DNA of 64,000 nucleotides. Source: Geodermatophilus sabuli. GTDB lineage: Bacteria; Actinomycetota; Actinomycetes; Mycobacteriales; Geodermatophilaceae. Positions 1 to 7,434 of the stretch are shown here, in pieces; within the stretch, counting starts at the first letter, position 1; every line of letters starts with the position of its first letter. Under the pieces are notes generated by a model, which ran no database searches, was not told the DNA's origin, and saw only the letters and a program-made list of their open reading frames with translations. The stretch is from contig NZ_OBDO01000009.1 in NCBI RefSeq assembly GCF_900215145.1, forward strand, positions 62,001-126,000, written 5' to 3'. The translations under genes were made by a program, and so were the position numbers.

Positions 1-569
1 GGCTGGCCGCCGCCGGCGGGCTGCACGTGGCCGCCGCGGTGGACCACCTGGAGTCCGGTGAGCTGGCCGTCGGCTTCTTCCTCCTGACCGCGCTGGCCCA
101 GGTGGGCCTGGCCGCCTGGCTGGCGCTCAGCGCCCTCACCGGCCGGCGGCCCAGCCCGGAGCTGACCGCTCTCTCCGTGCTGGGCACCGTGGGCCTGCTC
201 GCGCTCTACGTCGTCGCCCACACGACCGCCCTGCTCGACGCCTTCGCGGTGACCGACCCGGGCACCGGGGGCCACGCGCACGACGTCCCCGGGCGGGAGA
301 TGCTGACCGTCGACCCGGTCACGGGCGTCGACTTCACCCAGGGCATGCCGGTCGCCGTCGACGGGCCGGTGGCCATGGACGGCGAGCCGGTCGCCGCGGC
401 CGGGCACGGGCCGGAGTCGGTGGGCACGGCCACGGTCGGCGCCGAGCTGCTGGCCCTCACCGCACTCACGGCGCTCCTGCCGGCCACCTGGCGCGGCCGG
501 GCCACCAACGGACTGCTGGCCCTGGGCGGGCTCGCCTGGGTGCTCTGGTTCACCGGCGTCCTCGGGTGA
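1..569 (+). CDS. Membrane protein, 5' end outside the window
   Basis: The frame is open from base 3 to the TGA at 567-569, so the gene probably begins upstream and about 188 C-terminal residues are visible. A GTG at 27 could be a start, but the hydrophobic coding pattern already exists before it. Three or four membrane helices can be seen: roughly residues 20-45 and 55-75 of the visible part, and a pair near the C-terminus. A hydrophilic Asp/Gly/His-containing loop of about 50 residues separates them. I see no catalytic motif and do not recognise the family. The stop is followed at once by the hairpins at 588-717. Confidence 0.6.
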   Translation, partial: LAAAGGLHVAAAVDHLESGELAVGFFLLTALAQVGLAAWLALSALTGRRPSPELTALSVLGTVGLLALYVVAHTTALLDAFAVTDPGTGGHAHDVPGREMLTVDPVTGVDFTQGMPVAVDGPVAMDGEPVAAAGHGPESVGTATVGAELLALTALTALLPATWRGRATNGLLALGGLAWVLWFTGVLG

Positions 570-587
570 GGAGCGCCCCTCGGACAA

Positions 588-717
588 CCGCTGCGGTCGC
601 TGGTGACCCCCGCACCAGTGACCGCAGCGGTGGGCGGCACCGGGCTCCCCGCCCGGGTACCGCCGCCCGATCGGCCGCCGTGGTCACCGGTGACCCCCGC
701 ACCGGTGACCACGGCGG
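588..717. repeat. Cluster of three strong hairpins
   Basis: Two long inverted repeats flank a third. The first has 18-base arms at 588-605 and 613-630 with one G.T mismatch. The last has perfect 18-base arms at 675-692 and 700-717. Both use the same 7-base loop, ACCCCCG. Between them, about 631-669, lies a shorter hairpin with arms rich in GGGCGG/CCGCCC. The block sits just after the stop of the membrane protein and before the lyase-like or signal peptidase core, where third-position GC drops. It therefore looks intergenic although it stays open in one frame. A terminator or a palindromic repeat element are the likeliest readings. Confidence 0.75.
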
Positions 718-721
718 TGCC

Positions 722-1318
722 GTGCCCGACGTCGGGGACGGCGCCCCCCGGTCACCTGCCGCGACTCCCGGTGCACCCCTGAGCCGCGGCGGCGCGCTGC
801 GGCGGCGGCTCGGCAACCTGGCGGTGTGGGCGGCGGCCGGGACGGCCCTGCTGCTCGTGGCGTCGATGGCCGGCCTGCTCCCGCTGCAGCTCATGCGGGT
901 CGACTCCGGCAGCATGATCCCCACCATCGCCTCCGGGGACCTGCTGGTGGTCCGGCACGGGCACGGCCCGGTGCAGCGCGGGGACGTCGTCGCCGTGCAC
1001 CACCCGCTGGAGGACGGGCTGCTGGTCAAGCGGGCCGTCGCCGTCGGCGGTGACCAGGTGGGCCTCGAGGACGGCGTCCTGGTGGTCAACGGCGAGCCGG
1101 TGTGCGAGCCGGCCATCGACCCCGCCCTGATGGACGGCGTCTGGTTCGGGCCGGTGACCGTGCCCGAGGACGCCCTGTTCCTGCTCAGCGACAACCGCGA
1201 CGGGTCGATCGACTCCCGCGCGTTCGGGCCGGTGCCCACCGACGGCCTGGTGGGCTCGGTCGTGGGCCGCGCGTGGCCGCACCCGGGGGCGCTGCCCTCG
1301 CCGTCCGCCGGCTGCTGA
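722..1318 (+). CDS. lepB: Signal peptidase I (S26 family)
   Basis: Type I signal peptidase, a membrane-anchored serine protease that removes signal peptides from exported proteins on the outer face of the membrane. One N-terminal helix (about residues 38-56) is followed by the catalytic SGSM box with Ser64, the general-base lysine Lys103 in the LVKRAVAV segment, and the family box SDNRDGSIDSR near residue 160. At 198 residues it is short but complete. The frame is open back to a GTG at 566, overlapping the previous stop, but that extension would run through the hairpin cluster and has atypical codon use. I therefore prefer GTG 722, without a clear ribosome-binding site. Confidence 0.85.
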   Translation: MPDVGDGAPRSPAATPGAPLSRGGALRRRLGNLAVWAAAGTALLLVASMAGLLPLQLMRVDSGSMIPTIASGDLLVVRHGHGPVQRGDVVAVHHPLEDGLLVKRAVAVGGDQVGLEDGVLVVNGEPVCEPAIDPALMDGVWFGPVTVPEDALFLLSDNRDGSIDSRAFGPVPTDGLVGSVVGRAWPHPGALPSPSAGC

Positions 1319-1564
1319 CCGCACCCGTCCTGCTCCGTTGCGCGCCCGCGTCGGGACCTGCGTACTCGTGGCCATCAGCGCCCGGTGGCGGGTCAGAGTG
1401 CCTCCCGGATGTCGCGCGGGACGGTGAGGTGCGCCGAGGGGACGATGCCCAGCGGCAGTGCGGCGGCGAATGCCGGCGAGCACCGAGGAGAGACCTCGCC
1501 TGACTGTGGGCCGGAGCGCACCTCCCGCCGGAACAGCCGTTCGCGTGGGGCCGCTGTACCGGGT

Positions 1565-2662
1565 GTGGGAGCCGACCCGACCCCGACCGCCGTCCACCCC
1601 GACCTCTCCCGGCTGCTGCCGGTGCGCGAGATCCACGCCGAGCCGGCCGCCCTCGCCTCCCCCCGGGGTCAGGCGGTCCTCGCCCGGTTCCCGGGCGCCG
1701 AGGTGGTCGAGGTGGCCTCGCACTGGCAGATCCCCACGCTGCACGGCAACGCCGGCAACGTCGACCGCTGGGTCCGGGTGAAGTCCGAGACGCTGGTGCT
1801 CGGCGTCAAGAAGTCGCTGTCGGCGCGGCCCAACGGCCGCTCGGCGAACTGGATCGCGCCCTCGACCGCCAACGGGTGCGCGATGGCCTGCGCCTACTGC
1901 TACGTGCCGCGGCGCAAGGGCTACGCCAACCCGATCACGGTCTTCACCAACATCGAGCAGATCACCGGCTACCTGCGCCGGCACGCCGCCCGGCAGGGCC
2001 CGAAGCCGCAGGCCGACGAGTGCGACCCGGGGAGCTGGGTCTACGACATCGGCGAGAACAGCGACTGCTCGGTCGACGCCCTCGTCAGCGACAACGTGGC
2101 CGACCTGGTCGCCACCTTCCGCGACCTGCCGGCCGCGAAGGCGTCCTTCGCCACCAAGTTCGTGAACCGGCAGCTGCTCGACCTCGACCCGCAGGGGCGC
2201 ACCCGCATCCGCTTCTCGGTGATGCCGGAGGCCGACGCCAGGGTGCTCGACGTGCGCACCAGCCGGGTGGGCGAGCGGATCGCCGCGGTCGACGACTTCG
2301 TCGCCGCCGGGTACGAGGTGCACCTCAACCTCTCCCCCGTCGTGCTGCGGGACGGCTGGGAGGTGGACTGGACCCAGCTGCTGCAACGGCTGGACGACGA
2401 GCTGTCCCCGGAGGCCAAGGCGCAGGCCGCCGCCGAGGTGATCATGCTGACCCACAACCGCGAGCTGCACGAGGTCAACCTGGGCTGGCACCCGAGGGCC
2501 GAGGAGCTGCTGTGGCGGCCGGACCTTCAGCAGCCCAAGCGCAGCCAGAACGGCCAGTGGAACGTGCGTTACCGCAACGACGTGAAGCGCGCCGGCCTCG
2601 ACCGTCTCCAGACGCTGATCGCGCGATGGACGCCGTGGCTGCGCGTCCGGTACGCGTTCTGA
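1565..2662 (+). CDS. Spore photoproduct lyase family radical SAM protein
   Basis: Radical S-adenosylmethionine protein of the spore-photoproduct-lyase family, which in endospore formers repairs the UV thymine dimer of spore DNA. The cluster-binding cysteines form the family's CX3CX2C pattern (CAMACAYC, Cys105, Cys109 and Cys112 from this start). The flanking blocks on both sides, RPNGRSANWIAPSTANG and YVPRRKGYANP, are typical of the actinobacterial branch. Length is 365 residues from GTG 1565. The frame extends to an ATG at 1385, but the extra 60 residues are low-complexity and Arg/Ser-rich. The gene stands alone. These bacteria do not make endospores, so the substrate here is open; DNA UV lesions are the natural guess. 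Confidence 0.82.
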   Translation: MGADPTPTAVHPDLSRLLPVREIHAEPAALASPRGQAVLARFPGAEVVEVASHWQIPTLHGNAGNVDRWVRVKSETLVLGVKKSLSARPNGRSANWIAPSTANGCAMACAYCYVPRRKGYANPITVFTNIEQITGYLRRHAARQGPKPQADECDPGSWVYDIGENSDCSVDALVSDNVADLVATFRDLPAAKASFATKFVNRQLLDLDPQGRTRIRFSVMPEADARVLDVRTSRVGERIAAVDDFVAAGYEVHLNLSPVVLRDGWEVDWTQLLQRLDDELSPEAKAQAAAEVIMLTHNRELHEVNLGWHPRAEELLWRPDLQQPKRSQNGQWNVRYRNDVKRAGLDRLQTLIARWTPWLRVRYAF

Positions 2663-2712
2663 GCTCGTCTCCCTGTCGACATGACCACTTGTCGACGAAG
2701 AGTGCTGGGAGG

Positions 2713-4434
2713 ATGACCGACCGTGTGGGATCGTTGAGCTCCCAGCTCGAGGAGAAGAGGAACACCGAGGCGATGGCGTCCGAGTTCGACTCCGCCGTCG
2801 CTGCACCCTTCCTGCTCACCGCCCTCCCGGACACGGTGGTCGTGGCCGACGCCACCGGCCACATCTCCTACGTGAACCCCGCGGTTCGGGTGCTGCTCGG
2901 GTACGAGCCCTCGGCGGTCCTGGGGCTGCCGCTGGAGGCGCTCGTGCCCGAGCGCGTCCGCGGAAGGCACGGTGCCGACTTCGCCCGTTTCCTGACCACG
3001 GGGCACGGCGAGCTGGCCGGGCGCACCACCCAGCTGCCGGCGCTGCACGCCAGCGGGCACGAGGTCGCCGTCGACGTCACCCTGGCGATGCTGCCGCCGC
3101 CCCCGGGCGGCGGGGCGGAGCAGGCCGGCGTCGTCGCCGTCCTCCGTGACGCCAGCACGACGATCCTGCTGGAGCGCCAGCTGCTGGTCGGCCGCTACCT
3201 CACCGCGACGCTGCGGGTGACCGAGGCACTCACCGAGGCGCCCGACGCCGACGTCGCCTTCCGGGACCTGTTGCCGACGCTGTGCACCGAGCTCGACTGG
3301 GACACCGCCACCCTGTGGCAGCCGGACGCCGCGACCGGCCGGCTGCTCCACGCGCGCACCTGGACCGCGCCCGGAGAGCAGCCCGGCGCCCTGCACGCGG
3401 AGTCCCGGACCCGGCGGTTCCGGCGCGGGGAGGGGCTTCCGGGGCTGGCCTGGGCGCAGCGGTTGCCGGTGGGCGTCGAGGACGTGTGCAGCGACCCCCG
3501 CTTCACGCGCGCCGCGGCCGCCCACTCCGACGGGCTGCGCAGCGCGGTTGCCTTCCCGGTGCTCACCGGCGACACCGTCCTCGCCGTCTGCGAGCTGTTC
3601 TCCCGCGGGCAGCGGTCGGTGCCGCCGGAGCTGGTGGAGGTGCTGGCCCACGCCGGCCGGCAGATCGGTCAGTTCCTGGGCCGGCTGCGCGCGGAGTCCG
3701 ACGTGCGCGAGCTCGCCGACACCCTCCAGCGCAGTCTGCTGCCCTCCCACCTGCCCGCCATCCCGGGCGTGGAGCTGGCCGCCCGCTACCGCCCGAGCGG
3801 GGGTTCGGCACTGGTCGGCGGCGACACCTACGACGTCATGCCCCTGCCGGACGGCCGGTGGATGGTGCTGATGGCCGACGTCTGCGGCACCGGCGCCGAG
3901 GCCGCGGCAGTCACCGCCCTCACCCGGCACACCGCCCGGGCGGCGGTGGCCTCCGGCGACCCGGCGGAGGTGCTCCGTGCCGTCAACGCCGCCCTGCTGC
4001 ACGAGCAGGCCGACGGTCCGCTGCGCTTCGTCACCGCCTGCTGCCTGGTCCTCTCCCCCGGCCCGGACGGCGTGCGGGCGACGGTCGGCGTCGCCGGCCA
4101 CCCGCTGCCGCTGCTCACCACCCCGGCCGGCACCACGGAGGTGGGCGTCGTCGGGCGGCCGCTGGGAGTCGACGCGGACCTGCACCTCGACGTGGTGGAC
4201 GTCGAGGTACCACCGGGGTCGACGCTGGTGCTCTACACCGACGGGGTGACCGAGGCCCGCGACGACGTGGGCGCCCAGTTCGGTGAGGAGGGGCTGGCGC
4301 GGGTGGTCAGCAGCGCACCGGCCGGCGCCGAGGCCACCGTCGCGGCCGTGAACAGCGCCGTCGACGAGCAGTTGCACCGTTCCCGGCACGAGGCCGACGA
4401 CCTCGCCGTCCTGGCCCTCGCCGTCCCCACCTGA
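2713..4434 (+). CDS. PAS-GAF-PP2C (SpoIIE-type) serine phosphatase
   Basis: A 573-residue soluble signalling protein. An N-terminal PAS domain (about residues 35-145) starts with the LPDTVVVADATGHISYVNPA pattern. A GAF domain follows (about 160-320) and then a SpoIIE/PP2C phosphatase domain (about 340-573). Metal-binding motifs are visible as VGGDTYDV, DVCGTG and LYTDGVTEARD (the last near residue 507), so it is probably active. Such proteins dephosphorylate anti-anti-sigma factors in partner-switching stress pathways; the partner is not encoded here. ATG 2713 has GGGAGG directly before it; ATG 2773, with GAGGAGAAGAGG upstream, is an alternative start. It has no operon partner. Confidence 0.88.
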   Translation: MTDRVGSLSSQLEEKRNTEAMASEFDSAVAAPFLLTALPDTVVVADATGHISYVNPAVRVLLGYEPSAVLGLPLEALVPERVRGRHGADFARFLTTGHGELAGRTTQLPALHASGHEVAVDVTLAMLPPPPGGGAEQAGVVAVLRDASTTILLERQLLVGRYLTATLRVTEALTEAPDADVAFRDLLPTLCTELDWDTATLWQPDAATGRLLHARTWTAPGEQPGALHAESRTRRFRRGEGLPGLAWAQRLPVGVEDVCSDPRFTRAAAAHSDGLRSAVAFPVLTGDTVLAVCELFSRGQRSVPPELVEVLAHAGRQIGQFLGRLRAESDVRELADTLQRSLLPSHLPAIPGVELAARYRPSGGSALVGGDTYDVMPLPDGRWMVLMADVCGTGAEAAAVTALTRHTARAAVASGDPAEVLRAVNAALLHEQADGPLRFVTACCLVLSPGPDGVRATVGVAGHPLPLLTTPAGTTEVGVVGRPLGVDADLHLDVVDVEVPPGSTLVLYTDGVTEARDDVGAQFGEEGLARVVSSAPAGAEATVAAVNSAVDEQLHRSRHEADDLAVLALAVPT

Positions 4435-4463
4435 ACGCGGCGCTGCTCGAGGCACAGGAAGCC

Positions 4464-4497
4464 GTTCCCCACGTCTCGACGCCTCGGACGTGGGAAC
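4464..4497. terminator. Hairpin between convergent genes
   Basis: Arms GTTCCCCACGTC (from 4464) and GACGTGGGAAC (4487-4497) pair with one bulged C. The hairpin lies between the stop of the PP2C phosphatase and that of the leftward membrane protein, so it can serve both directions. No U-tract follows, as is usual for actinobacteria. Confidence 0.6.
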
Positions 4498-4510
4498 AGC
4501 CTCCCGTGCC

Positions 4511-5197
4511 TCATCCGGTCTGGCCGGTGTCGGCGTGCGCCGTCCCCACCGGCTTGGACTCCGGCGACCCGCGCTGGCGCAGGTACACCGAGAACACCGC
4601 CATCGACCCCACGGCCAGCATCTCCGACTGCCAGTTCTGGAAGGACCGGTTCCAGAAGTCTGCCTCCCCGAGGTAGCCGACCCAGCCGACCGGGTCCTGC
4701 CGGTCGGCGAGCTGCTCGGAGTTGAACGCCGCCCAGCCGGCGATCGACGAGGCGACCCAGGTCAGCAGGAAGAGCCCGCCCATGACCAGCCCGAGGGAGC
4801 GGGAGAACAGCGCCGTCCGCCACCCGCCGGTGCGCGCCCACGCCGGGGAGTCGTGCTGCGCGTGCGGGCCCATCCGCTGCTCCCGCGCCGACTCGGTGCC
4901 CTCCTTGCCCGGCTCCTTCGACTCCGAGGAGCCCCGCTGCACCAGCCACACCGTGGCGAAGGTGTACAGGAAGAACTGCAGGTACTCCGACTGCCAGTTC
5001 TCCATGACGTCCACGCCGAACGACGACGAGGTGACGTAGTCGAGCAGCGACACCGGCGGCAGCCCGTTGGCGACCTGCTGCGCGTTGACGTCCGCGGCGC
5101 CGGAGATCGCCTGTCCCACCAGCGTGACGAGGAACAGAGCCCCGAACGCGAGGCTGAGCGCGTTGGCGCGGAGGAAGCCGTACCGGGCCTCGCTCAT
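4511..5197 (-). CDS. DUF6766-type four-helix membrane protein
   Basis: A 228-residue integral membrane protein of a family known mainly from actinobacteria (DUF6766 by recall). Four helices form two similar halves. Each half ends with an NWQSE motif at the membrane edge (NWQSEYLQ in the first, NWQSEMLA in the second), so the protein looks like an internal duplication. A charged 40-residue linker joins the halves. Its ATG overlaps the stop of the tiny ORF upstream (ATGA), so the two are translationally coupled. The function is unknown; the operon also encodes a lipoprotein, which suggests an envelope role. Confidence 0.75.
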   Translation of the reverse strand: MSEARYGFLRANALSLAFGALFLVTLVGQAISGAADVNAQQVANGLPPVSLLDYVTSSSFGVDVMENWQSEYLQFFLYTFATVWLVQRGSSESKEPGKEGTESAREQRMGPHAQHDSPAWARTGGWRTALFSRSLGLVMGGLFLLTWVASSIAGWAAFNSEQLADRQDPVGWVGYLGEADFWNRSFQNWQSEMLAVGSMAVFSVYLRQRGSPESKPVGTAHADTGQTG

Positions 5198-5286
5198 CGG
5201 CCCATCAGTCCCAGCGCGGTCACGTAGACGACGCCCAGCAGGACGACCAGCAGGAACCCGACGAACACCGCACGGACGCCGTTCAC
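5194..5286 (-). CDS. Single-helix 30-residue membrane peptide
   Basis: A very small ORF beginning at GTG 5286. It encodes about 30 residues, nearly all in one hydrophobic helix (FVGFLLVVLLGVVYVTALGL). Its start overlaps the stop of the upstream lipoprotein gene by GTGA and its stop overlaps the ATG of the downstream membrane protein by ATGA. This is the pattern of a genuine coupled three-gene operon. Any function is unknown; it may be a small subunit of a membrane assembly with its neighbours. Confidence 0.6.
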   Translation of the reverse strand: MNGVRAVFVGFLLVVLLGVVYVTALGLMGR

Positions 5287-5681
5287 GACTCCACCTCGCA
5301 GTCGTAGGGGGCCTCGCCCCGGGCCTGGCAGGCGGCCGCGACGACCCGCCACCCCGCGGCGGTCTCGGTGAGGAACACGGTGTCCCCGCTCAGCCGGACC
5401 TGCGCGTTGCCGCCCCAGACCTCCACCCCCTCCACCGCACCGCCCTGCAGGGGGATCTGGCCGATCGCGTCGGCGCACGAGGCCGACTCCTCCGACTCCA
5501 GCGCCGTCAAGGTGGCCGGAGTCAGCAGCGCGCACCGGTCGGCCGGGTCGGCGGCGTCGTCCTCGAACGCGGCCGCCACCGCACCGGCGTCGTCCGCCCC
5601 CTGGCCCGCGCAGCCGGTCAGCAGTGCCACGGCCGCCAGCGCGCCGGCGGCGGCACGGCACCTCCTCGTCGAGGTCCTCAC
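5283..5681 (-). CDS. Putative lipoprotein
   Basis: A 132-residue secreted lipoprotein. Residues 1-24 form a signal peptide with an Arg-rich start, a hydrophobic core and the lipobox LLTGC, so Cys24 would be acylated and anchored outside. The mature part has four further cysteines, which may form disulfides, and no recognised domain. It is the first gene of the leftward operon with the small helix peptide and the DUF6766-type protein, and overlaps the next gene by GTGA. The fold resembles small actinobacterial stress lipoproteins only in general layout. Confidence 0.7.
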   Translation of the reverse strand: MRTSTRRCRAAAGALAAVALLTGCAGQGADDAGAVAAAFEDDAADPADRCALLTPATLTALESEESASCADAIGQIPLQGGAVEGVEVWGGNAQVRLSGDTVFLTETAAGWRVVAAACQARGEAPYDCEVES

Positions 5682-5818
5682 GTGCCCTCCCGCTCCTCAG
5701 CCGGGTGCCGGCGGTGCTGGCCGGACCGACCGCCTACCCGGCCCCGGCCCGACCTGAAACGATCTTCACCCGGCCGGGCGAAACCGGGTGCCGTGCCGGG
5801 TGCGGCTACCGTCGCAGT

Positions 5819-7321
5819 GTGGCGCGGGTGGTGGTCGTCGGCGCCGGGATGGGCGGCCTCGCGGCGGCGGCCCGGCTGGCGGCCCTCGGCCACCGGGTGA
5901 CCGTGCTGGAGCAGGCCCCCGGGATCGGCGGCAAGCTCGGCTGGTTCGCCCGCGACGGCCACGCCTTCGACACCGGGCCGAGCCTCATCACCCTCCCGCA
6001 GGTCCACCGCGACCTGTTCGCCGCGACCGGCGTCGCGCTGGAGGACGTCGTCGACCTCGTCCGCCTCGACCCCGCCGTCACCTACCGGTTCGCCGACGGG
6101 ACGCCGCTGGCCGTGCCCGGACGCCGCGCGGATGTCCCGGACGCCGTCGACGCCGTCCTCGGCCCGGGGACGGGCGGGCAGTGGGCCGCGCTGACCGCCC
6201 GCGCCGAGGCGATGTGGCAGGTCACCGAGCAGCCGTTCCTGCGCTCGCCGCTGGCCGGCGCGGCCACCCTCGCGCGGCTGGCCCGCCGCGCCTCCGACGT
6301 CGCCACGGTCGCGCCGTGGCAGACGCTGCGCGGCGTCGGGACGGCGTACCTGCGGCATCCCCACCTGCGGACGCTGCTCGACCGGTACGCCACCTACTCC
6401 GGCTCGGACCCGCGGCGGGCCCCGGCCGTGCTGGCCACGGTGCCCTACGTCGAGCAGGAGTTCGGTTCCTGGTACGTGCGCGGCGGCCTGCGCCGGCTGG
6501 GCGAGGCCGTCGCGGCGCGGGCGGTCGACCGGGGCGCCGTCGTGCGTACCGGGTGCGCGGTGGAGCGGGTGCTGGTCGAGGGCGGGCGGGTCTGCGGGGT
6601 GCGGCTGGCCGGCGGCGAGGTGCTGCCGGCCGACGCCGTCGTCTCCGGGGCCGACGCCGCCGCGCTCTACGCCGACCTGCTGCCGCCGTCCCGGGCGACC
6701 CGGCGGGTGCGCCGCGACCTGGCCCGCAGCACGCCCTCGCTGTCGGGCTTCGTGCTGCTGCTGGCCCTGCGGGGGCGGACGCCGGGGCTGGCCCACCACA
6801 CCGTGCTCTTCCCCGCCGACTACGACGCCGAGTTCGACGCGGTCTTCGGCACCGGGCGGTACCGCGGCGCGCCGCGGCCGGTCGACGACCCGACCGTCTA
6901 CGTCAGCGCCCCCGACGACCCCGCGACCCGGCCCGACGCCGGCGCCGAGTCGTGGTTCGTGCTGGTCAACGCCCCCCGGCACGACCCGGACGGCGGCGTC
7001 GACTGGGACGCCCCCGGGCTCGCCGACCGCTACGCGCAGCGGGTGCTGGACGTGCTGGCGGCGCGCGGCCTCGACGTCCGGGACCGGGTCCGCTGGTGCG
7101 TCGCCCGCACACCGGCGGACCTGGAGCGCGACACCCGCAGCGTCGGTGGCTCCATCTACGGGACGTCGAGCAACGGCGCCCGCGCGGCGTTCCTGCGCCC
7201 CGGCAACGTGGGGCCGGTACCCGGGCTGTTCCTCGTCGGCGGCTCCGCCCACCCCGGCGGCGGGCTGCCGTTGGTGGCGCTGTCGGCCGAGATCGTCGCC
7301 CGCCTCGTCGGCCCCGCCTGA
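5819..7321 (+). CDS. Phytoene desaturase family FAD oxidoreductase (CrtI-like)
   Basis: A 500-residue flavoprotein of the carotenoid desaturase family, which dehydrogenates polyene backbones such as phytoene. The FAD-binding VVGAGMGGLAAAARLAALGH dinucleotide fold is at the N-terminus (residues 5-25). The family block GGKLGWF...FDTGPSL follows. The C-terminal GLFLVGGSAHPGGGLPL motif closes the FAD site and is typical of CrtI, CrtN and CrtD enzymes. GTG 5819 puts the Rossmann motif at the usual distance from the start. No other classical carotenoid gene is adjacent, but a CrtA-like gene lies at 51265. The exact substrate cannot be read from the sequence. Confidence 0.82.
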   Translation: MARVVVVGAGMGGLAAAARLAALGHRVTVLEQAPGIGGKLGWFARDGHAFDTGPSLITLPQVHRDLFAATGVALEDVVDLVRLDPAVTYRFADGTPLAVPGRRADVPDAVDAVLGPGTGGQWAALTARAEAMWQVTEQPFLRSPLAGAATLARLARRASDVATVAPWQTLRGVGTAYLRHPHLRTLLDRYATYSGSDPRRAPAVLATVPYVEQEFGSWYVRGGLRRLGEAVAARAVDRGAVVRTGCAVERVLVEGGRVCGVRLAGGEVLPADAVVSGADAAALYADLLPPSRATRRVRRDLARSTPSLSGFVLLLALRGRTPGLAHHTVLFPADYDAEFDAVFGTGRYRGAPRPVDDPTVYVSAPDDPATRPDAGAESWFVLVNAPRHDPDGGVDWDAPGLADRYAQRVLDVLAARGLDVRDRVRWCVARTPADLERDTRSVGGSIYGTSSNGARAAFLRPGNVGPVPGLFLVGGSAHPGGGLPLVALSAEIVARLVGPA

Positions 7322-7354
7322 GCGGATCGGCAGCACCGGCCCGGGCGCCGACCC

Positions 7355-7416
7355 GGCGCCGAGATCGGCGATCTCGGCGCCATGGGCGTCCGATGCCGCC
7401 GAGATCGGCGATCTCG
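7355..7416. terminator. Two tandem palindromes between convergent genes
   Basis: A perfect hairpin has 12-base arms (GGCGCCGAGATC, 7355-7366; its complement 7370-7381) and a 3-base loop. A second copy of the same core follows (CGAGATC-GGC-GATCTCG, 7400-7416). Both stand between the stop at 7321 and the leftward gene ending at 7435. They probably act as a bidirectional terminator. Confidence 0.65.
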
Positions 7417-7434
7417 ACCCGCCGGTGGGCGATG

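Noticed and set aside
566-721. N-terminal extension of the signal peptidase from GTG 566
   Set aside because: The stretch consists mostly of the three hairpins and has weaker third-position GC, so it is more likely intergenic; kept as an alternative start only.
752-2806. Long leftward open frame (684 codons) opposite the signal peptidase and lyase-family genes
   Set aside because: It is rich in Arg, Pro, His and Gly without domains, and lies antisense to genes with clear motifs; a high-GC shadow frame.
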